Positions 52,526 through 61,971 of a stretch of DNA of 64,000 nt are shown in pieces (the stretch's first letter is position 1; the number at the start of each line of letters is the position of its first letter). A model generated the notes under the pieces. It was not told the origin of the DNA. It made no database searches and saw only the letters and a list, made by a program, of their open reading frames with translations. Both the position numbers and the translations under genes were made by a program. Source of the DNA: Kibdelosporangium sp040675465 (GTDB taxonomy: Bacteria; Actinomycetota; Actinomycetes; Mycobacteriales; Pseudonocardiaceae). The DNA is taken from the NCBI RefSeq assembly GCF_040675465.1, contig NZ_JBFAPA010000005.1:248001-312000 (forward strand), given 5' to 3'.

Positions 52526-53613
52526 TGCCGTTCGATGACGAACGGGGCGCCGGTGTTGTCGTTGCCCACGGCCCAGATGTGGCTGGTGCCCGGCCGGGCG
52601 GCGACCGCGTACAGCTCGCTGTAGTCGCCGGCCGGTGGGCTCGCGACCCGTGACCAGCGAGTGTCGTCCCACCGCAGGGTGAAGGTCCGATACTGCGGGG
52701 TGCTGTCGTTGGTGGCGATGTCGCCGACCGCCCAGACGTCGTTGGCGCCACGGGCCGCAACCGACCGCAGCACGGGGAACAGGCCTGGTGTCGGGCTGGC
52801 CACAACGCTCCACGCCGTGCCGTTCCAGTGCTCGATCAGCGTCCGGGTCGGCGCTCCCTCACTGACCTGCCCGACGGCCCAGACGTCGGCCGCGCCCACC
52901 GCCACGACGGACGTGAGGGTGTACACCGGGAACGTCGAAGTCTGCGGTGCCTTCGGCATCGGCACGAGGCTCCACGCGGTGCCGTCGAAATGCAGCGAGT
53001 AGGTCTGGTTGTGCGCGTCGGTGTCGGTGTAGGTGCCGACCGCCCAGATGTCATCGGCGGCGCGCGCCGAGAGACCGGTCAGGCTGCTGATGTTTCCCGG
53101 ATTCGGCTCGGGGATGACTACCTGGGTCCATGCTGTGCCGTCCCAGTGTTCGACGAGGGACTGGATCCCGATCTTGCCCACGGCCCATACGTTGCCGGTA
53201 CTCAACGCCGCCACGCCGACCAGGTCCGACCGCACCGGCAGCGCAGGTGCCCGCACCGACCAGGCATTACCGTCCCAATACAGGGCAGTGCCCTGGCGAC
53301 GGCTGTAGCCGCTGACACGGTTCGATCCGACGATCCATGCGTCGTCGGCCGCGGCGGCACTCACCGCGGACATCTGTACGGCGGGTAATCCTGTTGTGCT
53401 CACCTGATTCCACGCTGTGCCGTTCCACCGCAGGATTCCGGCTGATCCCACCGCCCATGCGTCCGCGTCGGTGCGTGAGTACACAGCGGTGAGGACGCCG
53501 CCGACAGGTCCCGGAGCGGGCACCTTCGTCCAGACACCCGCGCCTGCCACGGCTGGAGCAGTGGCGAGTAGCAGAGCGGCTCCGGCGATGCCGAGAGCTC
53601 TTGGCAGAATCAT
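52522..53613 (-). CDS. Secreted beta-propeller-like repeat protein
   Basis: The product is 363 residues. A signal peptide (about 1-24, ending VAGAG) precedes about six repeats of roughly 50-55 residues, each with a W-x-x-V then DD-x-WAVG core (DADAWAVG, DDAWIVG, GNVWAVG, DDIWAVG, ADVWAVG, NDVWAVG) and a HWDGTAW-type strand. It should fold as an extracellular propeller; ligand unknown. It is transcribed away from the second SARP gene, which starts 168 bp from its ATG. Confidence 0.82.
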   Translation of the reverse strand: MILPRALGIAGAALLLATAPAVAGAGVWTKVPAPGPVGGVLTAVYSRTDADAWAVGSAGILRWNGTAWNQVSTTGLPAVQMSAVSAAAADDAWIVGSNRVSGYSRRQGTALYWDGNAWSVRAPALPVRSDLVGVAALSTGNVWAVGKIGIQSLVEHWDGTAWTQVVIPEPNPGNISSLTGLSARAADDIWAVGTYTDTDAHNQTYSLHFDGTAWSLVPMPKAPQTSTFPVYTLTSVVAVGAADVWAVGQVSEGAPTRTLIEHWNGTAWSVVASPTPGLFPVLRSVAARGANDVWAVGDIATNDSTPQYRTFTLRWDDTRWSRVASPPAGDYSELYAVAARPGTSHIWAVGNDNTGAPFVIERQ

Positions 53614-53698
53614 GAAACCCCCTCATCGTGGAAAAGACGCCGCCCTAGGGTCCCGGTCGTGCGCACAGCGGACCTCCAGCCATGACTGTGCGTGCGCT

Positions 53699-53720
53699 GG
53701 ATGCAGGCTGGCCTGCATCC
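53699..53720. promoter_or_regulatory. Palindrome GGATGCAGGC-TG-GCCTGCATCC
   Basis: Perfect 10-bp arms with a two-base centre lie between the propeller gene and the second SARP gene. It may be an operator for either promoter or a leader hairpin. Confidence 0.65.
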
Positions 53721-53780
53721 TGTTGGAGCACGGGCGAGTAGGGATTTCGCTGCTACTCTCGCGTTTCAAGACGGGCGTGG

Positions 53781-56678
53781 GTGATGCTGTTTCGTGTCCT
53801 GGGATGTTTGGAAGCGCGCTCGGCCGGTGGGCAGCCGGTCCGGCTCGGCGCCGCGAAGCATCGCGTTCTGCTGTCCATCCTTTTGTTGCAGGCCAACCAG
53901 TCGGTGCACACCGAACGCCTCGAGGCCGCACTCTGGCCGGGAAAGCCGCCTCGTTCGGCGCCGGCGGTGTTACGTACCTACGTGTCCGCATTGCGGCATT
54001 CCTTGGGGTTGACCAAAACCGAGCTCGCGTCCGTGCCAAATGGCTACCGGCTGACCCTGCGGCCGGAGGATCTCGACCTGACCGTCTTCACTGACCTGCA
54101 CAGGCAAGGACAGCAGGCGCTTGTGGACGGCGACCCGGCGCGAGCGGCCGAACTGCTGCGCAGCGCGCTGAACCTGTGGCGCGGCCGGCCGCTGGAAGAT
54201 GTCCCGCTGGACGGGGGATGGACGATCATCCTCGACGAGATCGAGGAACTCCGGTTCACCACAGTGGAAGCGTGGGCCCAGGCCGGTCTCGACACCGGTC
54301 GTCACCACGATGTGGTCACCGAACTGCGAGCCGTCGTCACCGAGCAGCCACTGCGAGAACGCTTGTGCGAGTTGTGGATGACTGCGTTGTACAGGTCCGG
54401 TCGACGAGCCGACGCACTGGCGGCGTACCAGCGGCTGCGTGGGGAGATGGTGAGCGAACTCGGCGTCGAGCCCGGGCCGGCGCTGGCGGGGTTGCATCAG
54501 CGGATGGTCAACGCCGACCCCGGCCTGAGCACGCCCGCCGGCCGCGCGATGCCGGTCGTGCCGCGCCAGCTGCCGCCGGACATCACCGAATTCACCGGGC
54601 GCACCAACGAGATCAAGCGGCTCGACGCTTTGCTGAGCGATGACGGCGGCTCCGTGAGGATCGCGGCCGTCGATGGACCGGACGGTATCGGGAAGTCGGC
54701 ATTGGCCGTGCACGCGGGGCATCGCGTGGCGGACCGGTTCCCCGACGGGCAGCTGTACGTCGACTTGCAGGGCGCTGAAGCAGGTCCCGCACCATTGGAA
54801 CCCATGGTCGTCCTTGGCCGGTTGCTGCGTGCGTTGGGCGTGCCCGGTGACGAGATCCCCGAATCACCCGCCGAGGCCAGCGGTGTATGGCGAGCCATGA
54901 CAGCCGACGCCAAGTTGCTGATAGTGCTGGACAATGCCCACGATGCCGCTCAGGTACGCCCGCTGCTGCCCGCCGGAGCGGGTTGCGCGGTTCTGGTGAC
55001 CAGCAGGCAGGTATTGGCCACTTTGGACGGTTCGACCCACCACCTGCACCTGGAAGTGCTTTCCCCGGCGGAATCCGTGAGCCTGCTGGAGACTCTCGTT
55101 GGCGCGGAACGGATCACCGCTGACCGTGCCGGAGCCGAACGCATCGCCCGGCTGTGCGGCCATCTGCCGTTGGCACTACGGATAGCCGGAGCCCGCTTGG
55201 CCGCACGGCCGACCTGGTCGTCCAGTGCGCTCGCGGCGCGGCTGGATGACGCCACCCGGCGGCTCGACGAGTTGCAGATCGCCGATCTCGGTGTGCGTGC
55301 GAGCTTTCAGGTCAGCTACCAGTACCTGGTCACTGGCAGTGGTCCGGTCGATCAAGCCGCCGCAACGGCCTTCCCGTTACTGTCCCTTCTGGATGGTCCC
55401 GACTTGAGCCTGCCCGTGGCGGCCCGGCTGCTCGACCGGGCCGAGCCCGAGACCGAGGCGCTGCTCGAGCGTCTCGTCGATGCCCAGCTGCTGGAAACCC
55501 CCGCGCCGCACCGGTATCGGCTGCATGACCTGCTCCGGCTGTTCGCTCGCGAGCACGCCGCCCAGCGTTACGCTGTGCAGGAGCGGACCGCGGTGGTCAT
55601 CCGTGCCGTCGAGTGGTACATCGCGACCACCTGGCGGACGTTCCGGCTGCTTCGCCCCGGCGACACCCGGACCCGCATGTGCGCGGACGGCGGCGCCGAG
55701 TTCAATGACGTGAAAGAGGCCTTGGCGTGGCTGGAAACCGAACGCGCCAACCTGGTCGCCGCCGTGCTGCAGACCGCGGAACTGCCTGGCGCATCAGCCG
55801 ATCTGGCCATCACGCTCGCGCAGGCGCTGTTCGGCTACTTCCAGGTCCACAACCAGTGGCACGACTGGATCAGGATCAACCAGACCGCCCTGGCGGTGGC
55901 ACGCCGGACCGGTGACCTCGCCGCGCAGGCCCAGGCATGCTGCGACCTCAACGTCGCCTACGACTTCCGTGGCAAGTACGAGGAGGCCATCGACTGCCTG
56001 ACCGAAGGACTCACAATCTTCCAGCTCCTCGGTGACCACCACGGCCAGTCCGCGTGCCTCAACGGTCTCGGCGTCGTCTACGACAGCCAGGAACGCTATG
56101 CGGAGGCCCAGGAGTGCCTGGAGCAAAGCCTGTCGATCCAACGGGATGTGCACGATCGCCGCGGCCAGGCGTTGAGCCTGAACAACCTCGGTGTCGTGCA
56201 CAAACGCCTGAACCAGGACGAACGCGCGCTGATGTGCTACCAGGAGGCCCTGGACATCAGCGAGCAGATCGGCGACGACCGGATGCGGGCGGGCGTGTTG
56301 ACCAACTTCGGTGAGATCCACGAACGGCAGGGCAACTACACCGAAGCGCTGTCCTGTCACGAACGCAGCCTGCGGATGTTCCGCCGCCTCGGCGACCGGC
56401 AGGGACAAGCGCTCAACCTGGGCAACCAAGGCCGGTTGCACGAGCACCGCGGTAACTACCCGGAGGCCCTCACGTGCCTGGAGGAATGCCTTGTCATCCA
56501 GCAAGAGCTGGGTGACCGGCGCGGGCAGGCCGAATCCCTGCAACAACTCGGCTCGATCCTCTACCTGCTCGGGCACACCGACCAGGCCCGTGCGAGGTGG
56601 CGCGACTCCCTCGCGATCTTCACCGACCTCCGCCTCCCCACAGCGCATCAGCTGCGAATGCTCCTCGCCACCTCATGA
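53781..56678 (+). CDS. SARP (AfsR-type) regulator with BTAD, NB-ARC and TPR domains
   Basis: The product is 965 residues from GTG 53781 (ATG 53784 is next). DNA-binding domain about 10-92 (LEAALWPGKPPRSAPAVLRTY), BTAD about 95-240, an NTPase with GPDGIGKSALAVH near 300 and LLIVLDNAHDAAQVRPLLP, and C-terminal TPRs (EAQECLEQSLSIQRD and similar). It is a paralogue of the SARP at 48692. No biosynthetic cluster lies immediately beside it; the divergent propeller gene is its closest possible target. Confidence 0.92.
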   Translation: MMLFRVLGCLEARSAGGQPVRLGAAKHRVLLSILLLQANQSVHTERLEAALWPGKPPRSAPAVLRTYVSALRHSLGLTKTELASVPNGYRLTLRPEDLDLTVFTDLHRQGQQALVDGDPARAAELLRSALNLWRGRPLEDVPLDGGWTIILDEIEELRFTTVEAWAQAGLDTGRHHDVVTELRAVVTEQPLRERLCELWMTALYRSGRRADALAAYQRLRGEMVSELGVEPGPALAGLHQRMVNADPGLSTPAGRAMPVVPRQLPPDITEFTGRTNEIKRLDALLSDDGGSVRIAAVDGPDGIGKSALAVHAGHRVADRFPDGQLYVDLQGAEAGPAPLEPMVVLGRLLRALGVPGDEIPESPAEASGVWRAMTADAKLLIVLDNAHDAAQVRPLLPAGAGCAVLVTSRQVLATLDGSTHHLHLEVLSPAESVSLLETLVGAERITADRAGAERIARLCGHLPLALRIAGARLAARPTWSSSALAARLDDATRRLDELQIADLGVRASFQVSYQYLVTGSGPVDQAAATAFPLLSLLDGPDLSLPVAARLLDRAEPETEALLERLVDAQLLETPAPHRYRLHDLLRLFAREHAAQRYAVQERTAVVIRAVEWYIATTWRTFRLLRPGDTRTRMCADGGAEFNDVKEALAWLETERANLVAAVLQTAELPGASADLAITLAQALFGYFQVHNQWHDWIRINQTALAVARRTGDLAAQAQACCDLNVAYDFRGKYEEAIDCLTEGLTIFQLLGDHHGQSACLNGLGVVYDSQERYAEAQECLEQSLSIQRDVHDRRGQALSLNNLGVVHKRLNQDERALMCYQEALDISEQIGDDRMRAGVLTNFGEIHERQGNYTEALSCHERSLRMFRRLGDRQGQALNLGNQGRLHEHRGNYPEALTCLEECLVIQQELGDRRGQAESLQQLGSILYLLGHTDQARARWRDSLAIFTDLRLPTAHQLRMLLATS

Positions 56679-56921
56679 ATGCGGAACCTCCCAGCACCGA
56701 CTGTTCACCGCCATTTCTGGAGTGGCCCCACCGAAGGGCCTCAGTCCGCGGACAAACCTCACTTGATGCCGCAGACCGACAGGTCCTCGGTCAACGGAGC
56801 CAGCACCGCCGCGAGCGCCGCCGTAGTACCGACACTCGCGGCTGGTACGTCCGGGTGATGGGCTTTTCGTGGGACGCACGTCATACCACGATGGCGGCGG
56901 GCGGCGAGGCGTACGGCCGAG
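56679..56921. other. Gap after the second SARP gene
   Basis: No complete gene is seen. A minus-strand tail reading VGTTAALAAVLAPLTEDLSV and stop (about 56759-56850) looks coding but has no recognisable start or partner. Confidence 0.4.
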
Positions 56922-57436
56922 GTGCGGCGCGCGGCTGGGTGGGGCCTGGTCGCGGTGGTTGTGATCGGGTTGGTGGTGTTGCTGGTGACCGGCTGGAATG
57001 GGTGGTGGTTGGTGTTGTTGGTACCCGCGGTGGCCGCTACTGTGTATCTGTTGATGTCCGGCCGTGCCGATGGCTGAGCCGACAGGCACGGGCTGAACTC
57101 GAAACGCTGGCGGGGCGCAGCACGGGACTGCAGCCGGCCGCCGACCGTGGCCGGCACGCGGAAGTGGAACTGCGCCAGAAGATCGGCGTCTACGTCGACG
57201 AGATCGTCGGCCGCGATCTGGGATTGCCCTCGTGGCTCGAGCGCTCACTGGGCCCAGGACCACGCCCCGACGGCGTGCGGGAGTGGATTGCCACCGCGAC
57301 CGACGTGATCTTCTACCGGATCGTGTACCGCGTGCCCACCCTGGCCTACGCGCTGGGCGACCGGCCGGAGGCCGAAGGCGAGCGTCAGGCCGAGTACGAC
57401 AGACTCGTGAAAGCCTGCGAGGACTGCCGGATGTAG
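56922..57436 (+). pseudogene. Frameshifted membrane protein
   Basis: From GTG 56922 one frame encodes RRAAGWGLVAVVV, LLVTGWNGWWLVLLVPAVAA and VYLLMSGRADG, two membrane helices, then stops at 57077. In the next frame a well-biased coding stretch continues (ELRQKIGVYVDEIVGRDLG, WIATATDVIFYRIVYRVPTL, EGERQAEYDRLVKACED) to a stop at 57436. The likeliest reading is one ~170-residue gene with a single frameshift near 57070. The last part vaguely recalls segments near the C-termini of actinobacterial conjugative relaxases; this is weak. Confidence 0.45.
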
Positions 57437-57469
57437 TCAGGCGCCGTGCGGGCCCGATGCACGCGGTCT

Positions 57470-57656
57470 CAAGGCCGTAGCGGGGCCAGGAATGGGCGGC
57501 GAACACCTCATCCAGCTCGATCAGGCGGATGTCCGCGAGTGTCAGTCCGGCGCGGGTGTTCGTCGGTGTCGATATCAGCGGCGGCGCGATGACCGGCAGC
57601 CCACGTCCCGCGCCGCCGAACCGGCCGATCGGAGTGCGGAAGGGGGCGCGGATCAC
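57470..57656 (-). pseudogene. Thiolase remnant with most of the gene deleted
   Basis: GTG 57656 begins VIRAPFRTPIGRFGGAGRG, the typical thiolase N-terminus. About 30 codons later the frame reads TLADIRLIELDEVFAAHSW, the region of thiolase about 80 residues from its end. The intervening roughly 250 residues, with the nucleophile cysteine, are gone. It begins five bases after the MaoC stop, so it was the third gene of a beta-oxidation-type operon. Confidence 0.7.
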
Positions 57657-57660
57657 CGTG

Positions 57661-58479
57661 TCATGTCTGGGTTTCCTTCCGCAGGCCAACGGTGAGGGTG
57701 CTGCACACGCTGTCCTGGCCGCGCAGTTCGAGTGTCGAGCCGTTCATCTCGATCGTGGCGGGCTGCCCGCAGAAAAGCGGCGCCACGTTCCGGTGTGTCA
57801 GCGTGGTGACGACCGCGTCGGGATGTTCAAGTCGCAGCACCTCAGCTAGGGTCAGTGACATCAGCGGCCCGTGCACCACAAGCCCGGGATAGCCCTCGAC
57901 GAGAGTGGCGTACGGCCAGTCGTAGTGGATGCGGTGCGCGTTCGCGGTGGCCGCGGAGAACCGCATCAGCAGGGTGGGATCGGTCCGGAAGGCCCACCCG
58001 TCTTCGCGGTGCAGCAACCGTCCAGGTGGTCCGGTCGGCGGTTCGGCCGGTTCCACAGCGGGGCCGCGCTCCCGGTACACGATGTCCTGGCGTTCCTCAA
58101 CAACCAGTCCGTCCACATCGGACAGGTGGACGCGCACGACGACGATCACCAGACGCCCGGAGCGCCCGGTCTTCTCCGTCACCGACTCCACGGTCGCTGA
58201 TCGGGTGACCGCCGAACCGATCCGAAGTGGACGGTGTATCCGCACTTCGCCGCCCGCGAACATCCGGCGCGGCAACGAGACCGGCGGCAGGAACGTGCCC
58301 CGGGCGGGATGACCGTCGGGGCCGAGCGAGCCGGAGACCGGCCAGCGCGGCAAAGCCACCCAGTGCCACAGCGGCGGCAGTTCGTCGCCCGGATGCGGGG
58401 AGTCGAACAAGGCGGCCAGCGCGGCTATGGGCGCCGGGTCGACCAGTTCGACGCTCGTCTCGGTGTGCGGTTCCCACAT
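57661..58479 (-). CDS. MaoC-like/HTD2-type hydroxyacyl-CoA dehydratase
   Basis: The product is 272 residues with two hot-dog halves. The catalytic C-terminal half carries FSAATANAHRIHYDWPYA and GLVVHGPLMSLTLAEVL, typical of mesaconyl-C4-CoA hydratase and HTD2-like dehydratases. It adds or removes water on an acyl-CoA. It starts four bases after the acyl-CoA dehydrogenase stop, forming an operon. Confidence 0.88.
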   Translation of the reverse strand: MWEPHTETSVELVDPAPIAALAALFDSPHPGDELPPLWHWVALPRWPVSGSLGPDGHPARGTFLPPVSLPRRMFAGGEVRIHRPLRIGSAVTRSATVESVTEKTGRSGRLVIVVVRVHLSDVDGLVVEERQDIVYRERGPAVEPAEPPTGPPGRLLHREDGWAFRTDPTLLMRFSAATANAHRIHYDWPYATLVEGYPGLVVHGPLMSLTLAEVLRLEHPDAVVTTLTHRNVAPLFCGQPATIEMNGSTLELRGQDSVCSTLTVGLRKETQT

Positions 58480-58483
58480 GCGG

Positions 58484-59632
58484 TCAGCCCCTGTCGCGGG
58501 CGATGAGCTGCGCGGCGATGATGTTGCGCTGGATCTCGTTGGTGCCCTCGCCGACGATCATCAGCGGCGCGTCGCGGAAGTAGCGTTCGACATCGAACTC
58601 CTTGGAGTAGCCGTAGCCGCCGTGCACCCGCAGCGCGTCCAGGGCGACCTGCATGGCGGTCTCGGACGCGAACAGCTTGGCCATCCCGGCCTCCATGTCC
58701 GCGCGCTCCCCCGCGTCCAGCCGTTGCGCGGCATCCAGGGTCAGCAGCCGGGCGGCGCGCATCTTGGTGGCCATGTCGGCCAGCAGGTTGCCGACGGACT
58801 GGTGCTTCCAGATCGGCTTGCCGAACGACTCGCGCTCCTGCGCGTACTTCACGGCGTCGTTCAATGCGGCCTGCCCCACACCCAGGGCACGTGCGGCGAC
58901 CTGGATCCGGCCGACTTCGAGGCCACGCATCATCTGCGCCCAGCCGTCGTGGGGTGTCCCGCCCAGCACGGCGTCCGGACCCACGTGCCTGCCGTCGAAG
59001 ACCAGCTCACACGCCTCGACACCGCGATAGCCGAGTTTCGGCAGCTTCTCCGAGATCGTCAGCCCGTCGCCCGGTTCGACGAGCAACACGCTCATCCCGC
59101 GGTGAGCAGGCTGGGCGGCACGGTCGGTGACGCACAGCAGGCCGATCAGGCCGGAGTGGGCGGCGTTGGAGATCCAGGTCTTCGTGCCGGTGATCGACCA
59201 GCCTTCGCCGTCGGGCACCGCGTGGGTGCGCATGGCCTGCAGGTCGCTGCCGCCGCCCGGTTCGGTGAGGGCCATGGTCGCGCGGATCTCACCCTCGGCC
59301 ATCCGTGGCAGGTACTTCGACCGCTGGTCAGGCGTGCCGAACGTCTTGATCAGGTAGGTGATCACCGAGTGGCCGCCGATCGCGCCCGCCAGGCTCATCC
59401 AGCCCCGTGCCAGTTCCTCGGTGACCCGAGCGAAGCACGCGGTGCTGACGTCCACGCCGCCGTACTCGGCGGGCGCCAGCAGCCCGAAGAACCCGAGCTG
59501 TTTCATCTCCTCGATGAACTCGGCCGGGTAGATGTCGTCCTGTTCGAACTCACGGACCCGCGGGCGCACCCGTTCGTCGACGAACTCCGCGACCAGCGCG
59601 ACCATTCGCTGTTCCTCGTCGGTCAACGTCAC
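58484..59632 (-). CDS. Acyl-CoA dehydrogenase
   Basis: The product is 382 residues. MALTEPGGGSDLQAMRTHA and WISNAAHSGLIG form the flavin and substrate site; the C-terminal GYGYSKEFDVERYFRDAP and MIVGEGTNEIQRNIIA give the catalytic glutamate (GEGTNE). It oxidises acyl-CoA to enoyl-CoA with FAD, passing electrons to ETF. GTG 59632 has AAAGGA about eight bases ahead; the frame is open further upstream. With the MaoC protein and the lost thiolase it formed a degradation pathway now missing its last step locally. Confidence 0.92.
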   Translation of the reverse strand: MTLTDEEQRMVALVAEFVDERVRPRVREFEQDDIYPAEFIEEMKQLGFFGLLAPAEYGGVDVSTACFARVTEELARGWMSLAGAIGGHSVITYLIKTFGTPDQRSKYLPRMAEGEIRATMALTEPGGGSDLQAMRTHAVPDGEGWSITGTKTWISNAAHSGLIGLLCVTDRAAQPAHRGMSVLLVEPGDGLTISEKLPKLGYRGVEACELVFDGRHVGPDAVLGGTPHDGWAQMMRGLEVGRIQVAARALGVGQAALNDAVKYAQERESFGKPIWKHQSVGNLLADMATKMRAARLLTLDAAQRLDAGERADMEAGMAKLFASETAMQVALDALRVHGGYGYSKEFDVERYFRDAPLMIVGEGTNEIQRNIIAAQLIARDRG

Positions 59633-59730
59633 GTTGCCGTCCTTTCTCGTGCCTGCCGGAGCGGCGGCGGGGATCTGCTCCCGCCTGAACCGTGCCACGA
59701 TGGGCTTCCGTCGGCCGGATGGGAGTTGCC

Positions 59731-60873
59731 GTGGCACGAAGGACGAAAAGCATACGGTTGTTGGCCAGCACGCTGGCCATCACCGCGATGGTGGCCATGC
59801 ACACACCCGGAGTCATGGCCACTCCGGGTTCGCCGTTCACCGAATACGGGCCCGTGCCATCCGCGCTCCCGGTCGGCGGGGTGTGCGAGGTCGAGTTCGA
59901 CCGTTCCGGAAAGCTGTGGGTGGAACAGTATCTGAGCAGTCAGATCGCCAGGTTCGATCCGGATTCCGGGCAGTTCACCAACTTTGACACCCCCATGCCG
60001 TTGTCGGTGCCGGGCGGGATGGACCTGGACGCGGCCGGCGCGCTGTGGATGCCTGGCGTCACCAGTAACAGCCTGATCCGGGTGAACACGAGCAACGGCA
60101 CCATGTCCGAGGTCATGCTGCCGTGGGCGAACGCGTTCCAGACCACGCTGCTGGACATCCCGCTGCACGTGGGTCTGGCTCTGTCCAACGACATCGCCTG
60201 GGGCGCGGACAACGCGTTGTGGTTCACGCTGGGCGGCCTGGACTCCATCGGCCGCTACGACCCGGCCACCGGGCAGTTCAGCAAGTACACCGTGCCGGGC
60301 GAGATTCTGGGACAGGTGCATTCGCTGTTCGGCATCATCAAACCCGGCCCCGGTCGCACGATCGTGTTCGGCGTGCCGCAGATGAACAAGATCGGCATGA
60401 TCGACGTCGACACCAAGCAGTTCACGCAGTTCACCATGCCGACGCTCGCGTCCTTCCCGGTTGGTGTGCGGACGGCGCCGTCGGACGGCTCGATCTGGGT
60501 GGGCGAGTCGCTCGGCATGAAGATCGCCCGGATCAACCCCGCCACCGGGCAGATCACCGAGTACCCGCTGCTGGGCCTAGACGGCCTGCTGACCAGCATC
60601 CTGAGCGGTATCGGCAACCCGCTGCCGATGCCCGGCCCGATCGCGGAGGGCAGCGACGGCAACATCTACGTGTCGATCAGCTTCCCGGCCGCCGTCGGCC
60701 TGGGCAACCAGGTCATGCGCTTCAACCCGGTCACCCGGCAGGTGCGGATGTGGCCCACCCCGTCGGCGGCGTCCTACCCGTGCGACATCAACCCGCACGA
60801 CCCAGGGCGGATCTGGATGGGACTGCTGACACCCAACAAGATCGCCAGGTTCGACATGGCCCTGGCGAACTAG
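59731..60873 (+). CDS. Secreted streptogramin-lyase (Vgb)-like beta-propeller protein
   Basis: The product is 380 residues. A signal peptide (about 1-30) precedes repeated blades of the Vgb type: ARFDPDSGQFTNFDTP, GRYDPATGQFSKYTVP, GMIDVDTKQFTQFTMP, ARINPATGQITEYPL. Vgb opens streptogramin B rings, but most secreted relatives have unknown function. GTG 59731 follows GGGAG; ATG 59719 is also possible. Hairpin terminator downstream. Confidence 0.85.
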   Translation: MARRTKSIRLLASTLAITAMVAMHTPGVMATPGSPFTEYGPVPSALPVGGVCEVEFDRSGKLWVEQYLSSQIARFDPDSGQFTNFDTPMPLSVPGGMDLDAAGALWMPGVTSNSLIRVNTSNGTMSEVMLPWANAFQTTLLDIPLHVGLALSNDIAWGADNALWFTLGGLDSIGRYDPATGQFSKYTVPGEILGQVHSLFGIIKPGPGRTIVFGVPQMNKIGMIDVDTKQFTQFTMPTLASFPVGVRTAPSDGSIWVGESLGMKIARINPATGQITEYPLLGLDGLLTSILSGIGNPLPMPGPIAEGSDGNIYVSISFPAAVGLGNQVMRFNPVTRQVRMWPTPSAASYPCDINPHDPGRIWMGLLTPNKIARFDMALAN

Positions 60874-60979
60874 GGGTGTTCGGCTTCCGCCACGGCGTCG
60901 AGTGCCGTGCCGCTGAGGGGAGCCGTCGCCGTCCTCTTAGGACCCTCGAGGCGATGTCGTGCGGCTCGTCCAGCACAAG

Positions 60980-61017
60980 CCGCCATCGAGGAGGACCGAG
61001 GCCCTCCTCGATGGCGG
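60980..61017. terminator. Bidirectional hairpin terminator between convergent genes
   Basis: CCGCCATCGAGGAGG (60980-60994) and its exact complement (61003-61017) give a perfect 15-bp stem with an eight-base loop. It lies 106 bp after the Vgb-like gene and just before the 3' end of the hydrolase gene, so it can serve both. Confidence 0.85.
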
Positions 61018-61023
61018 TGGCTG

Positions 61024-61758
61024 CTACAGGTCTTGCTTCAGGTGGCGGGCGAGGAACCGGTTCCCGTCCTCCCCCGCGTGCTGCGGGACGCCGGTGTGCC
61101 CGCCCATGTTGGCGTGCAACGACTTCTCCTTGGAGCCGAAGGCGTCGAACAGGTCGAGGACCATCTGCCGGTCGTTGCCCTCGTCGTCCCACTGCAGCAG
61201 GACGTGCAACGGAATGGTGACCTGCCGGGCCTCCTCGAACATGCTGCGGGGCACGTAGCTCCCGGCGAACAGGACGGCGGCCGAGATGCGCGGCTCGACC
61301 ACGGCCAGGCGGGTGGCGATGGCGATCACCCCGCCCGCGAACCCGACCGGGCCGCCGATCTCGGGCAGCGCGAGCAGGGCGTCCAAGGTGGCCCGCCATT
61401 CCGGGACCGCCTGTTCCACCAGCGGGAGGACGAGCCGGTCGACGATGTCGTCGGTGACCGGTTCGCCGGCCGCCAGCGCCCGGCGCAGGTCGGCGCGTGC
61501 CTCGTCGACGACGGCCAGGCGGGGCCGGTCACCGCCGCCGGGGAGCTCGATGGTGGCCGTGGCGTACCCCTCCGCCGCGGAGTGCTGGGCCCGGGCCACC
61601 AGCCTGGGGTACATCCGCCGTACTCCGCCGGGGTGGCCGAGCAGGATCAGCGGGGCCGGGACGGATGCGGGTGTCCACAGGATGCCGGGGACCTCGCCGA
61701 GGGTGAACTCGCGCTCGAGGACGTCGCCGTCGAGGCGCTGTTCAGAAGTGAATCGCAC
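61024..61758 (-). CDS. Alpha/beta hydrolase-fold protein lacking the nucleophile serine
   Basis: The product is 244 residues. LILLGHPGGVRRMYPRLVAR is the oxyanion region, and the nucleophile elbow reads GPVGFAGGVIAIATRL, with alanine 141 where the family has serine. The late LHANMGGHTGVP provides the usual histidine. As written it cannot act as a serine hydrolase and may be a binding protein or a decayed enzyme. GTG 61758 has GAAAGG upstream. Confidence 0.85.
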   Translation of the reverse strand: MRFTSEQRLDGDVLEREFTLGEVPGILWTPASVPAPLILLGHPGGVRRMYPRLVARAQHSAAEGYATATIELPGGGDRPRLAVVDEARADLRRALAAGEPVTDDIVDRLVLPLVEQAVPEWRATLDALLALPEIGGPVGFAGGVIAIATRLAVVEPRISAAVLFAGSYVPRSMFEEARQVTIPLHVLLQWDDEGNDRQMVLDLFDAFGSKEKSLHANMGGHTGVPQHAGEDGNRFLARHLKQDL

Positions 61759-61935
61759 GGTCGTGCCTTTCGGGAGTGCTCGCGAACGGCGCTCCCGGGC
61801 GACCTATCGCCCGACCGTGACCTCAGAGGGGAGCACCCATGTCGTCAGGTTCACGGGTACCACCTCCTCGGTCTCTCGCACGGCCACCGGAAAGGTAGCA
61901 GCGGCCGCCGCGGTCCGCCAACGGTTTATTGGACG

Positions 61936-61961
61936 TTGACAGTGTCACGTTGACAGTGTCA
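61936..61961. promoter_or_regulatory. Two MerR-type boxes TTGACAGTGTCA, 14 bp apart
   Basis: TTGACAGTGTCA occurs at 61936-61947 and 61950-61961, ending 10 bp before the merR start. Two more TGACASTGTCA copies lie inside the gene (62358-62368 and 62412-62422). Repetition and placement fit autoregulation by the MerR protein. Confidence 0.8.
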
Positions 61962-61971
61962 TTGTGGAGCG

